A stretch of DNA of 64,000 nt from Rhizophagus irregularis (lineage: Eukaryota; Glomeromycota; Glomeromycetes; Glomerales; Glomeraceae): contig NC_089439.1 of NCBI RefSeq assembly GCF_026210795.1, forward strand, positions 1,054,001 to 1,118,000, in the 5' to 3' direction. Every line of letters begins with the position of its first letter. Within the stretch, counting starts at the first letter, position 1. Below the pieces are notes generated by a model that was not told the DNA's origin, did not search any database, and was given only the letters and a program-made list of their open reading frames with translations. Below, in pieces: positions 9,638 through 21,700 of this stretch. The position numbers and the translations under genes were made by a program.

Positions 9638-12600
9638 ACACCAATTTATATTGGGTGCATCACAGGGATTTCACCCCCCTAATAGTAGTGCGATACCTAA
9701 TAATAACAGTCTTATCAATCCTTCTTCTCCTTCCCTTTCTTCCCCTCTTATTAACTTTGGACAAATCAATGTTAATGGTTTGTGTTCCCCTGTTAGACAA
9801 TTACATTTGCTTAATTATTTTCTCCATTCTTCTTTTGGCGTTCTATCTTTAAATGATACTCGTCTTACTTCCTCTGGTGCTAAATTTATTTATCAAAATG
9901 AACATTCCCTATATAATTTTAAGTCCTATTGGGCTCCCTCCCCTTCTAATTCACGACCTCATGATGGTGTTGGTCTTTTACTTCGTCATCCTTTACATAA
10001 ACATGTTCAGAAGATTGATCCTTGGAAAGGTCGTTTATTAAAACTAGATCTTTTTTTTCATCAAACAAAAATTTCTATTATTTCTGTTTATATTCCTCCT
10101 TATCATTCTATTCATTACAAAGAACGTGATGCTATTTTTGCCCAACTTAATTTATGGCTTGATAAAGCCCGCTCCAATAGCTATCACGTTGTCATCCTTG
10201 GTGATTTTAATGCAGATGAAATTTTACATTCACATCTTCCTCAACATCATTTAAAAATTTTACGATCACTTTCTTCTCGATATTTTACGGATCATCAATC
10301 CCATATCTCTTCAATTTCAGGTCCTAGTCCTACCTTTTATCATCAGAATGGTTCTTCAAGACTTGATTATATTTGGTCCTCCCCTGGGTTTCCTGCTCCT
10401 GGTCTTTTCTCTCAAGTTGAAACTTGTCCTAAGCTGAATGATAATCAATTTACTGATCACTGTGTACTTATAACGGCCTTTGACTTTAGCTCATGTTTCA
10501 CTATTTTATCCAAAGCTCGATTAAAGCAGAAAAGCGAACAATGCACCATCTTTCTTTATAAAAATTTGAAAGATGACACTTGGGACAAATTTTCCAATGA
10601 AGTAAATTCTCGTCTCGAATTATATTTAATCACACACCACCCTTCAATATCTTTACTTTCAGCTCTTTCATTGGACAAACTTTGGCACGCTCTTAAACGT
10701 TCTATTCTTGGTGGTGCCATTGATTCTCTACCATTCCAACATGTATCCAATACTCACCATCATAAATATCCTCCCGAGCTTACTATGCTTATTGCTATCA
10801 ACAAATTCTTGGACAGATTATTGTTCAAATTGACCACGTCTCGGCCTAGTCGTCCAGCTCAAATTTCACAGATGATTAATTCTTTGTCTACACAATTAAC
10901 TCTTCTCAAATCTCTTTTAAAAGATTATACTATACCTTCTTATAGTACATCACCACTTCCCAGTTTTGTCAAATTTTTACGTTCACAAAAAGCTCTGGTC
11001 TCTGCTTATCTCTCCACGCAATTTCATCAACATCGTGTAGATTCTATTGAATATTATACTGCTCTTAGAGATGAACATTTCTCTATATCTCCAGGCTCTT
11101 TTATTTCTTCAGCCCTATCAGTGGAACATCGCTCTATCATTCTTGATCGAGTCTTGGTTGTTATTGACTCCAAGCCCACATTACTTACTGATCCTTCCGA
11201 CATCAAACAAGCTGCTATTAAACACTTCCAATCGGTCGTTACTCCTCCTTTGGTCCAGTATTCTTCTACTGAATCTTTTACTCCACGTTGGCAAAGAGCA
11301 TATACTCCTCTTTCTGACATTGATTCGTCCTTATATACTTCAGTTATATCTCCTATTCTGGCCGATGAATGGAAAAACACTATCAACTCTATGCCTAACA
11401 ATAAAGCCTCTGGTCCTTCCAAGATCTCTTATGAGATGCTCAAACATTTAACTGGAGAAGCTTTTAATTTGTCCCTTGTTTTAGCCAACGCTTGCCTCAT
11501 TCATGGAGATATTCCTGCTGATTGGCGTGAAGCGCTTGTTTATCCCATTCCAAAGCCTCATGAATTTGACGCCCAATTGAAGAATACGCGACCTATCACT
11601 TTATTGGAAACAGTACGTAAATGTGTGGTTAAGGTCGTTACAACTCGACTTTCAAAAATTCTAGCTGACAATCAAGTGCTCCAAGGTGGTAATTTTGCTG
11701 GATTGCCAGGCGGTTCCACTGACATTCCTATTAAGATGCTGGATGCCATTATTCATCAACGCCGCTTTGACAAATCTGATGACCAAGAATTATGGATTGT
11801 TTCTCAGGACATTTCTAAGGCCTTTGACTCAATTGATTTGAATATGCTTAGATTGGCTTTAATCCGTCTACATATACCTTCTTTATTGATCAAATTTATC
11901 ATTAATCTTTTTACAAGACGTAATAATAAAATTATTACCCATCATGGTGATACTTCTGGATACAGAGTTAGAATTGGTATTGACCAGGGAATTATTTCTC
12001 CATTATTATGGGTTATTTACTTGGATCCTTTGCTTACCATACTTAATCAAGAAGCTTGTGATCCCTTTACTTTGAAATCTTCCGCATTATTGGATTATTC
12101 TCCAATTGAATATTAACAACACATTCTTCCTGTTTCACATATTACATTTATGGATGATTCTACTTTAATTGCTTCATCTAAATAAGGAATTGAAGATCGC
12201 CTTTCCATTACTGCTGAATTTTATACTTTAAATAATACTCAAGCAAATTCAGCAAAATATATCCTTCTTTCTTCTGAACAGTTTTCACAAACTATAAAGT
12301 TTGATCTTTCTCCTTCTCCTTTAATTATAAATCCTACCCTCACTTTAAAGGCGTTAGCCTTATCTACATCTTTTCGGTTTTTAGGTGTTTAGTTTAACCT
12401 TTCAGCTTCTTCTCGTTTCATTCATAATCAAACTGTTTCCATGGTCAAAGACATAGCCGCTCTACTCAGTCCTAAAAAACTCTTAGCACAACATATAGCC
12501 TATCTTTATAACGTTGTCCTACTTCCGAGGCTAGAATTTCGCCTACAATCCACATTATTTGCTGAATCTACCATTAATCGCATGGTTTCTCCGATGCTTT

Positions 12601-14847
12601 CTCTTATTCGTCAGAAGGCTGGTTTGGCCTCAATCACTCCTCTCTCTGCGCTTTTCACACTGTTGCCGTTCTCTATCCAACAAGCGTTTGGTCGATTTCT
12701 ATCATCTCATGTGGCTTCATGGCAAAGAATTTTTTCTCACCCTTCATATAAGCTTTTTGCCAACTATATGATTACCTATCTCCAAAGATTTTTGGATTGT
12801 GATGCCTGTCCCTCTACTATCGATTTGGAACCATGGTCCCATACCTTTTCTTTACGAACACACTCTTTGTTCAATTCTTTATTATTCTCTTCTCGATTGA
12901 ATATCACGTGGTCTTTATTATTCCGACCTCCGAGGAAAGATTTACGACCGGCGATTCCACTCTGGTCTATTTACCAAAAGATTTATTTATTTCCATGAAA
13001 AATGTTCAGAAAAATTTCTGCACTCGTTTTCTTGCTCAACTGATTACACCATGTGGCTTTCGACTTCTCTCATGGAAAGATTTACGCTTTCTTAAACGAG
13101 TATCGAATAAAGGATCTGTGCCCGCTTGGTTTACTTATTTATTTAATCTTATTGTTATTCCTAATTCTTCTTCTTTATTTGTTTTATCACCATTTAAAAT
13201 TCCTATTTCCCATACTGTAGCTTCTATTTCTTTTATAGACATTAGTCGAAATTATTGTTTTAACCCTCAATGGGCTATTTCCTTTAATTGTAATACTAAC
13301 TCTTTTCTTGTTGGCCGTGTGATTACTACCTATCCTGCTCCACGTAATGAAGCTCTTATTTCACATTGGATTGCGTCATCGGTTGATGATTTGCTTTCTG
13401 AATTTACTGCATGCCAAGGTTGTGCCTCTGCTATTCCGCGATCCTCTACTTCTAAGACTTTGATTAAACGATGTCCCTCCGAAGGATGTTTTTCTTATGT
13501 TCCGTTATCAAGTTTAATCCGTTATCTTACGAAACCTCGTACTTATATACATGCGGATACTCGCTCGGTTTCACTTTCTGCCTCATTAGGCTATGCCAAA
13601 TCTCTTTTACTTTTTCATCTTTTTGCTCCAGTTCGATTACCTCTTACGAATAATCAAACGTCTAGGATTTCTGATATCCAACTTCCTTCTTCGGTGTTTA
13701 CACTTTATATTGATGGTTCCTTCCTTTCTCCTCCTAGTCATCCGACATCCTCGATGGCCTATGCATGGACTGCTATAGATCCTGATGGATTTATTTTGGA
13801 ATCTCACTATAATATTATTTCTTCCATTTTTCCTTCTGCTTTACGTTCAGAAGTTTTTGCTTTATTACATGGATTGGACTCCCTCCCTCGGAATTCTAAG
13901 ATTACTGTCGCCACTGATTGTGCTCAATTACTTTCTTTATGGTCTTTATATGTGGATGCTCCTTTTATTCCCAGAATGCTTAAAGAACCCAACCACCTTT
14001 TGTGGTCCTCCATACGCACTATTATGTTGCAAAAGAATCTGGATGTTACCTTGATCAAGGTTCCTGCTCATGCTGACGACCCTTTGAATAATCATGTGGA
14101 TGCATTAGCCAAAGCCGCTCATACTGATTCACATCTTTCTTCTTGTCCACCATTGGAATCGATGGCTCCTTGCATTTTACAATTTAATTCCTTACCTGTG
14201 GATATGAATATCCGGAAATTTATTAGAGATATTTTTGACGCTAAAAGTCTTCTAACTCTTGCTGTATTACCAAAATTTAATTCCTATTCTTCAACTTCTG
14301 ATATTGATTGGGCTTGCACCAAATTTTGTCTCAATAACAATAAGCAATTTGCCTCTCATCGGAATGGCCGTTCCGAGTTTTGCGGTTTCCGTATCAAATT
14401 ACTTTTAGATATGCTTCCAACGCTTACAACTCTTCAGAAACGAAAGCCTCATCTTTATAATCCAAGTTGGCTTTGTCCTCAATGCAACTCTTTTCCTGAG
14501 ACTTTAGACCACTTGTAGACTTGTCCTTATATCTTACCGGAATTTAGCCCTTTAAATACTTTTAAAACACTTTTATTGGCTCTCCGGACTAATTATCTTG
14601 ACAAATTCCTTTCCGCGTCATCCTTAATACCTTTACCGGACTCTTTCGCTGCTGAATTTATGACTCTTAATTGTTGGAATTGTGACCCTCCTTCATTTTC
14701 TTGCCTGAGACTCACACGAGGACTTATACCGATATCCCTTACAGAATTTCTTGGAACCTATTTTTCTTCATTTACCATATGGTCTATCTTAGATACACCT
14801 TTGCACGACTTTCATTTTGACCTTTATGTCCAAATCTGGTTGTGCGG
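9630..14847 (+). pseudogene. LINE ORF2: AP endonuclease, reverse transcriptase, RNase H (broken)
   Basis: Start chosen at ATG 9630-9632, which overlaps the ORF1 stop. Endonuclease: QINVNGL, GDFNAD, SRLDYIWSS and TDHCVL motifs in order. Reverse transcriptase: RPITLLETVRKCV, QDISKAFDSID, GIDQGIISPLLW, then FMDD at about 12150-12161. RNase H and CCHC follow from about 13690. Breaks: TAA 12114-12116 (just before FMDD), TAA about 12183-12185, TAG about 12390-12392, a frameshift near 12970-12998 and TAG 14516-14518. The frame is otherwise continuous across each stop, so these are substitutions in one long gene rather than separate genes. The element cannot make a full ORF2 protein. The end at 14847 is a rearrangement junction. 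Confidence 0.87.
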
Positions 14848-15423
14848 TCAGGAGCATTACTTCTATCAACGTCAAGATTTAGGCGCTTTACAATATTGTT
14901 AGATATCAGAGAACTATCAGAACCAGTATCGAAAATTGTCGTAGGAATAACTAAAGATTTTTCACTCTCAGGTGCGACTACTTTGGTCTTAATAGTGACT
15001 ACATCACTAGCAGACTTGCGATTAACAATTCCAATACCTGCTATAGAAGACCATAAGTCATTATTACATATAACATCATCATTTTTACGGATTAAATTTG
15101 CAGCCATACTATTAGTTACAACCGAAATCATAGGATGAAGGATAGATGTGAAAAGGTCCTTAACATTATCCCAAACTTTTTCACGTGTTTTTATCGAGGG
15201 TTCTCCTTTAAGCTGACTGAGTACTGGTTCTTTATAATTAATGAATTCAGCATTCAGAGCATTGTAAGCAGATATAACAGTCTCTTTTGGTACAGCATTA
15301 ACGAAGGATTGAACCAGAAGCTTTAAGAGTTGTATAAAAACCTCAAAGATAATACGCTGCCTTTCAAGTTGTGATTTTTTCTTATCAGTAGGCTTTTTAT
15401 CTACACGTTTCCTTTCTGTAGGC
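14848..15423 (-). pseudogene. Retropepsin-like aspartic protease, C-terminally truncated
   Basis: Reading on the minus strand, the frame continues from the A-run at 15424-15433 through a helical, charged region (KKSQLERQRIIFEVFIQLL) into IFDTGSDSSLISNNIVKRLN, the DTGS active-site motif of retroviral-type aspartic proteases. Such proteases act as dimers and cleave Gag. The frame is offset by one from the Gag ORF; the switch would occur in a run of ten A, so either a +1 slip, an indel or a sequence error joins Gag and protease. After about 14848 the sequence becomes LINE ORF2 of the opposite strand, so the second half of the protease is missing. Confidence 0.72.
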
Positions 15424-17229
15424 TTTTTTTTTTAATCCATAGCAGGCATGTCCAGAGTCTGAATCACTATCAGATGAGTCAAAGGAGTCAGAGGCGTCAG
15501 AAGAGTTAGAGGAATCAGAGGAGTCATGTGCATAATTTGTTTTCCTCTTTCCCTTCTTAGATTTTGGACAGGAACTCTTAGTATGACCAGATTTTCCACA
15601 ACTTGAGCATTTCTTTGATTTCTTTGGTTTGCGTGTACCTGAGCTCATACCAAATACCTGATTACCATGGTAAATATGGTCAGGTGGTAATTTTTTATTA
15701 AGTTCTGTATCAATGAATATTTCAAGATCACTAAGGGTTACTTTGCTTATATCGACATCTCTTGGAAGACCTAATTTATATGCTAAAGCGAGTAATCTCT
15801 GAAATGATGTATCATTTTGAGGACTTGAAAATGGGCTAGAAGATGGTACTGGTACTGCAGATGATTTAGCCGTAGTCATTGGAATTTTAGAATTTATAAG
15901 ATTCTCAATATCCGCTAAAGTTGGACCCTGATATATAACTATAGGAGTAGGTGGCATATCTGTCCTGTATTTCTCAACTTCTTCCAATTTATTTAGAATA
16001 GATGCAACTGAATTTTCTAAACCAATACGTCGTGCATCCAACTTATTTTCACTGGAAAGACCATTTAAGAACTGTTGCCGTACTAATTCATTCTGATTTA
16101 CCTCTGGAAGAGTTGGATATGCAAGTCTAACCATTCTTCGTAATTTAGAATAGAATCGGCTTACAGTATCACTACCCTGAACAATAGCATTAAATGCAAG
16201 CTTAGACTTTTCAGATGTTATAGTAGGGAAGTAATGCTTAAAACAATATATTAATTGTCCAATACGTATTCCAGGAGCCACAATTGTACCTCCATTATTA
16301 GCATTAGGATTATTAACAGCTATATCAGTAGGACGACCCTCGACTATTGACCAATCTTCATCCCATACAGTATGATCAGGTATAAAATTAGCACCAGTAA
16401 TAGTATTATCTGCAGCTGCTTGTCCATGTAATACACCAGCCCCTTTACGAAATTGATTCGCCGCTACAGCCTGTATAGCGCCATTATTCAAAGCATTAAA
16501 AGCAGCAAGAGTGGCCACACCAGTATTATCCAGAAGATTTACACATTCCCAATTTTTTCCTTTGATATGTGTTTCATACCAATCTCTAGCATCATCTTCA
16601 AGTAAAGTTTCAAAGATCCCATGAATCCTAACACGAGTCCTAGCATTAGCAGCAGGATCAAGTCCAGCAGACTCACACCATTGCCTGAATTCTTGAAGCC
16701 AAAGTTCTGGATCTTCACCAGATGCTCCTCTAAATTTTTTAGGTGCATATCCTGCCATTATAGGTTGTTGTATTACCGGAGGGTTATTTTGTAATGCTAG
16801 AATCTGTTGATTCAAATTATTGACCTGATTTTGCAAATTTTGACCATGATTGCGACAGTTTAAAAATTGCCCTCTCCATGCTCGAGCTTGCTGAATGATA
16901 CCATTAGCCCGCCTTCTACTTCGTTCTGTTTCAGTATTATAGCGCTGTAATAATCTATGAGCATTTCTTCTACTCTCATCACGTTCTCTCTGGACATTAG
17001 CTAGTTGGATTTGACTGTTAGCAAATTGAGCCTGGATGTTAGCCAATTGGATCTGAGTATTTTGTGCAAGGCCTTCCCAATGTTGGCGATGACGCACTTC
17101 ATTTGCATATGCATCCTCATAGGTACGTTTTGTTCTTAGTATAGTAGCACGTGTATTATTAAGTTCTTGTCTAAGATATTCTTCACGGTTATGTGCATCA
17201 TCTAACAAACCTTCAAGTCTATCCTCCAT
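15397..17229 (-). CDS. Gag-like protein with coiled coil and CCHC zinc knuckle
   Basis: 610 codons from the ATG at 17229. Residues 1-150 are rich in Gln, Asn, Arg and Glu in heptad spacing and look like a long coiled coil. A Ty3-type Gag segment begins near residue 157 with PKKFRGASGEDPELWLQEF, closely echoing the Gag of the nested Ty3 element (FYGTSGEDPEEWADKF). Near residue 555 is a zinc knuckle, CSSCGKSGHTKSSC (CX2CX4HX4C), followed by a Ser/Asp-rich tail. Gag proteins form the particle and bind nucleic acid. It lies downstream of the coiled-coil gene and upstream of the protease on one strand, likely one transcript. Finding it next to a Polinton-type integrase and PolB is unusual; whether it belongs to the same element is inferred from position. 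Confidence 0.78.
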   Translation of the reverse strand: MEDRLEGLLDDAHNREEYLRQELNNTRATILRTKRTYEDAYANEVRHRQHWEGLAQNTQIQLANIQAQFANSQIQLANVQRERDESRRNAHRLLQRYNTETERSRRRANGIIQQARAWRGQFLNCRNHGQNLQNQVNNLNQQILALQNNPPVIQQPIMAGYAPKKFRGASGEDPELWLQEFRQWCESAGLDPAANARTRVRIHGIFETLLEDDARDWYETHIKGKNWECVNLLDNTGVATLAAFNALNNGAIQAVAANQFRKGAGVLHGQAAADNTITGANFIPDHTVWDEDWSIVEGRPTDIAVNNPNANNGGTIVAPGIRIGQLIYCFKHYFPTITSEKSKLAFNAIVQGSDTVSRFYSKLRRMVRLAYPTLPEVNQNELVRQQFLNGLSSENKLDARRIGLENSVASILNKLEEVEKYRTDMPPTPIVIYQGPTLADIENLINSKIPMTTAKSSAVPVPSSSPFSSPQNDTSFQRLLALAYKLGLPRDVDISKVTLSDLEIFIDTELNKKLPPDHIYHGNQVFGMSSGTRKPKKSKKCSSCGKSGHTKSSCPKSKKGKRKTNYAHDSSDSSNSSDASDSFDSSDSDSDSGHACYGLKKKAYRKETCR

Positions 17230-17253
17230 ATTATCTTGATCTTCTATAATATT

Positions 17254-17733
17254 TCACAACTCATTAGCATATCGGATAATGGCATCAAGACTATCATTTG
17301 CAGTGTTAAATAAATGATTTATATGAGGGTGTGCTGCTATAGTTGTACGATCAAGGTGAATACGAATACCAGCTATACTATTTGCTATAGTTGTCCGATT
17401 ATTTAAGATTTCTGTAATAGGGTCAGGAGGAATTGCTGCCATATTTTTCCGTTGTCTATTAGCAAGTTCTTTTATTCGATCTTTGAGTTGAATATTTAGA
17501 GTATCAACTTCAATCAGCTGACGTTCTAATGCTTGAAGCCCTTCCTCCTTTAGTGATGCCGTTTCTAATGCTTTCTTAAGCTTTGCACGCAACTCAGCAT
17601 TTTTTTGCCTAAGTTCTTCTATCTCAGATTCATGACCCTCGATTACACCATACAGGTATTTTATATATTGCTCTTGTGATTGCAATGTATGTGCAAGCTT
17701 TGTAATCTGTGTCTTTAATGATGTATCTTCCAT
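17254..17733 (-). CDS. Small coiled-coil protein upstream of Gag
   Basis: 160 codons from the ATG at 17733. Residues 1-110 are a near-continuous heptad pattern (for example EIEELRQKNAELRAKLKKAL), predicted here by eye to be a coiled coil; the rest is helical with no recognised motif. The Gag ATG follows 25 bp after its stop on the same strand, suggesting co-transcription. Its 5' end overlaps the integrase 5' end on the opposite strand (integrase ATG at 17718 or 17721), so either one of the starts lies further in or the two genes share a very compact divergent start region. Function unknown; it may be a Gag N-terminal extension split off by a stop. Confidence 0.6.
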   Translation of the reverse strand: MEDTSLKTQITKLAHTLQSQEQYIKYLYGVIEGHESEIEELRQKNAELRAKLKKALETASLKEEGLQALERQLIEVDTLNIQLKDRIKELANRQRKNMAAIPPDPITEILNNRTTIANSIAGIRIHLDRTTIAAHPHINHLFNTANDSLDAIIRYANEL

Positions 17734-18779
17734 TGCCAGTTCCACAGATTTTTATAGACCCTACATTTAATAAACAAATCGAACAAAATTATATCCTTCA
17801 ACAAATCTATTACCATCCATGTGGATATTATCGTACTCCTGAAAAACTTTGGGCTAAAGTGCAAGCTGAGGGCCATGATTTTAACATATCTGATATTACA
17901 GAGTGGTTGCATAAACAGGCTATATGGCAAATACACTCACCTATACCCAAGTATGTTCCACAGGTTTCTTTTAATAAGATTACTCGACCAAATATGTATC
18001 ATCAAGCAGATATCTTATATATGCCCTATGATACTGTAGATAGAAAGCTGTATAAATACTGTCTGAATATTGTAGATGTTGCTAGCCGATATAAAGCTTC
18101 AGTACCTCTAGAAGATCGCAGCTCTGCACGTGTTGCTAAGGCATTTAAAAAGATTTATAGCAAAGCAGACTGCCCACTTATTTGGCCAAGAGTTTTACAA
18201 GTAGATGGGGGGTCAGAATTTAAGGATGAAGTTATCCGATTAATGGATGAAAAAGGTGTACGTATTCGGGTGGGTACTACTCATAAGAGTCAGGCTATTG
18301 TTGAACGGTATAATCGAACTTTAGCAGAGAAACTTTTCAAAATACAGGATGCAAAGGAACTCCTTACAGAAGGTGTAAATACTGCCTGGGTTAAGAACCT
18401 TTCTGATATTGTGAATGAGCTAAATAATTCTAATACTCGTCTGCTAGGTATGTCTCCAGTTGAGGCAATCCAGAAAGATCAAGTGTATGCACTACCTTCA
18501 AAAATTCGGAAGGATAGACCTGTAGGTGCAGCAGAAATACGTTTACCAGCTGGTTCTCTTGTGAGATACTTACTTGATAACTCAGATTACCGAGGTAGGA
18601 GACGTGCAACTGATCCAATATGGTCTACTAAAGTTTATACAATTGAATCTTCTACAGTTGTTGATGGGCAGCCGGTTATATATAGATTATCTGATGGACC
18701 TAAAAAAATATTTACTCGAGAAGAATTATTAGTTGTGCCATCTGATACTATGCTGCCTCCTACTCATATATTATATTAA
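17718..18779 (+). CDS. Polinton-type DDE integrase
   Basis: About 353 residues; ATG at 17718 or 17721. Seen: the core begins at QADILYMPYDT (first Asp), then a typical YKYCLNIVDVASRYKASVPL strand, the second Asp in QVDGGSEFKDEV, and the catalytic Glu in IVERYNRTLAEKLF. These are the three acidic residues of the retroviral-integrase superfamily, in the spacing of Polinton/Maverick integrases. The N-terminus has YYHPCGYYRTPEKLWAKV; a C-terminal beta-rich tail follows. It inserts the element DNA into the host genome. It is convergent with PolB: the two stop codons share TTAA at 18776-18779. Intact. Confidence 0.88.
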   Translation: MMYLPLPVPQIFIDPTFNKQIEQNYILQQIYYHPCGYYRTPEKLWAKVQAEGHDFNISDITEWLHKQAIWQIHSPIPKYVPQVSFNKITRPNMYHQADILYMPYDTVDRKLYKYCLNIVDVASRYKASVPLEDRSSARVAKAFKKIYSKADCPLIWPRVLQVDGGSEFKDEVIRLMDEKGVRIRVGTTHKSQAIVERYNRTLAEKLFKIQDAKELLTEGVNTAWVKNLSDIVNELNNSNTRLLGMSPVEAIQKDQVYALPSKIRKDRPVGAAEIRLPAGSLVRYLLDNSDYRGRRRATDPIWSTKVYTIESSTVVDGQPVIYRLSDGPKKIFTREELLVVPSDTMLPPTHILY

Positions 18780-21700
18780 TTTTCAAGTTGTGGTATCCTA
18801 TAGTCTCCATGTGCATACATTGTAATATTATCTTGTGCAATCCATTTTTTATCATCCATAGGGGATAACCCCACCTTCGACATTTCTATAACATTTATGG
18901 CATGTCTATCAGATCGGATTGCTCTAAAGGTGACTGTATCATTATGTTTAGGATCAAAGAGTGCCTTATTATACCGCTCATGGTGGAACTCTTTTTTAAC
19001 TACCTTTGAGGGGACACCTTTAGCCTTACGGATACCATGTTTTGGATTGGTGGTCTCATCCCCTACCTTGAGAATGGAGTACATTTTGGAACGGAGGCCA
19101 ATAAATTCTGCTATAACTGCTCCATTACATTCATCCTTAAATTTCCCTGGGATTTTCATATTTATGTCAGTCTTATCACCTAATGCTTTTCGTACAGGAT
19201 GATCTTTAGGATAATCACTGAAGTCAAATTGGTCTGCCATATCTATAAGGTCTGCATTAATATCCTCAGTTTGGATTTGTACGAGAAGTGAGTCTGTGTC
19301 TGTATAACATAACTGGATTTTTTCACTATAACGTACCTTAAGAGTATCATAGTAGAATTGATACATACAGAGCTTCGAGAGGTCAAGCACACTCATACCC
19401 ACATATGTTGGACGGTTAAGCATTACCTCCATTTTTCGTCGGTGGATTGCAACAAGATTTTCTGAGAATATTTTACGACCCTTGAATGCAGGATCTGAGG
19501 TAAGCTTTTTATATTTCTTGGGATGGGTTTGGGGTTGTACTACTGAGACACGTACACGTTTCCTGAGATTTTCCATAGTTTTACCAAATACACTATTATT
19601 CATGAGTTTATAGAAGTCCTTCTCAAAATCATTCTTAGCCTTAGTACGTTCGGCGGTGTTAAATTCTATATATGGTTTCATCCATGAAGCCTGCTCGAAT
19701 TTTATAGCTTCATAGACTTTCTTGATTACTAAGCCCTGGCTAACATAATACTGGAGATTTCTATAATGAACTACATATTCATCCTTATCAAATAGGTTAG
19801 GGATGAGCTTATCTGTGGGTGTGTATCGTTGTCCTGAGCGTGCTATTATTTCCTGCTGCTTTTTACTAAGCCATTCCTTCTTAACCTTCATTCGTTCTGG
19901 TGCAAGGGGGTAATCTGTGTGTTGTGAATGGAGGGCTTGAGGGTACTCCAGTTTAACTTTAAGGATATATCCTTCAGAAGAATCGTCTGGTATTTCATTA
20001 CTTTCTATTTGCCTTTGAATGTTAGATAACTCGTTTTCCTCCTTTATCCAGTGGAAGTTACCTGTAGGTAAGTATTGCAACATGGCCCATCCATATAGGT
20101 TATTTGCGTCTAAGTATAGAATAGATGACTTGGGCTTATCTGCGGTCCATTTACCTTCTCCCATACCTGGATTATTTGCACGAGCATATCGTTTACTTAC
20201 CATAGAGATTCCACCACGTAATCCTTGTTCTACCATCATGTACATGTCCTGGTCAGTTATAAGATCCAATCTTTGCCCTGTCATTAAGAATAGTGCATCC
20301 CATGCGAAGCCTGGTGTTGAATAATACCAGAGAGGATCTAACCCATATTTTTTCAAGGCCATTTCTCGGAAATTCTGAAATATATCGGCTAGTAGGAGGA
20401 CGTCAGTTTTGAGATAAATGTCATGATAATCTTGCATTGTTTTACATCCTGCTTTTTCCCATACATACTGTGCATATTCATATTCTTTATCACTAATGTG
20501 GGTTTCATTAAGTTTGCTATAAAATGCTCCTTTAGGTGGTAAACTAGTTTTCTCGAACTTTTTCCAGTCATCCATGTATTCATACGGGTAGACACCTTTC
20601 TTAAGATAAATCTCGAGTAATTCAGGTGGTATTTGGCTTCGTGTTATCTTAAAGTTTTCGGGATGTGCAAAGCATCTACCTGCATCAATTCGCCATAAGT
20701 GTTGTGGATTACTACATTCTTGTGCTCTACATTTTTCTGCACCTAGATTGGATGCTAATTTGTCGAGACTTGATTTCATGAATTGTAAGCTGTCTATAAA
20801 TCGGAGGGAACCTAACTTGAATGCCATATACTTTTCCATGTTATAAGGGATAGGATCAATATCATCCTCACATTCCATTGCACCAATTCCTTGCATAATT
20901 ATGTGTCCATCATATCCTGATAAATTGTGAAAGATTACTGGGATATGCATTTCACGAGGTTTTATGGATAAGTCAAGATTACATCCTCTATGTGCTGCAC
21001 CTCGATACCTTCCTGTAATATGGCAGTGGTCTTTTACTTTATTTCCATCTAAGGGGTTACGACATATCCAGCAGTTTATTGCATTATCATAACTTGCTTG
21101 CTCTTGGGTTGTTAACGGTATCATTTCCATTGGGTTTCTGAATTCATTACGGATTGCTTCAGCCTCATTTAGCATTTCGATTACAAATTTTTGTGCTGCA
21201 TTTTCTCCTGTAAATATCTTCTGTGATTCACTTACACCATCATATCTTACCTTAATATACGAGTATGAGCAGGGGATTTGCTCTTGTACTTTCTTGGTTT
21301 TCTTATCTTTGTCTTCATCTGTGGGTGGTATGTCCATTACTAGGGCTTCAAAGTCTGCAACAAAGTAATATGGGACTTGCATGCGGCGTTTCCAGTTCTT
21401 GAATTCATATATATCATTTCCTTTCTTTACTGATGGCATTCGGTCTGCTTGTGGGGTTTTCTTTAATCCTTGACATATTGCTACATGTTTGTCATGGATT
21501 TCTTGTTGATGTGTGAAGTGGGAGATACACCATCGGCAGACAAATGTTGCATGTCCATCTTTTGTACATTTATTTACTAAACGGCTCATATTCTTAATCC
21601 AGCAATAGTGCTGCTTTTCCCCGTTACTGATAAGTACTAAATCTATTATTTTACGGCCCTCTGCATCATCCCTATCGGTAACATATATTGGGCATAGGCG

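Larger units (their letters stand above)
7337..14847 (+). mobile_element. LINE retrotransposon (Tad/I-like: ORF1, EN-RT-RNase H), decayed, 3' end cut
   Basis: A near full-length non-LTR element: leader, ORF1 with RRM and CCHC, ORF2 with an AP-type endonuclease, reverse transcriptase (FMDD), RNase H and zinc finger. The order EN-RT-RNase H and a separate RNA-binding ORF1 fit the Tad/I assemblage known in fungi. ORF2 has four in-frame stops and at least one frameshift. Compared with the truncated copy at 5630-7336, this copy stops at about 14847 inside ORF2, where it meets a retropepsin gene on the other strand, so its own 3' UTR is missing. The 5' boundary is approximate. Confidence 0.85.
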
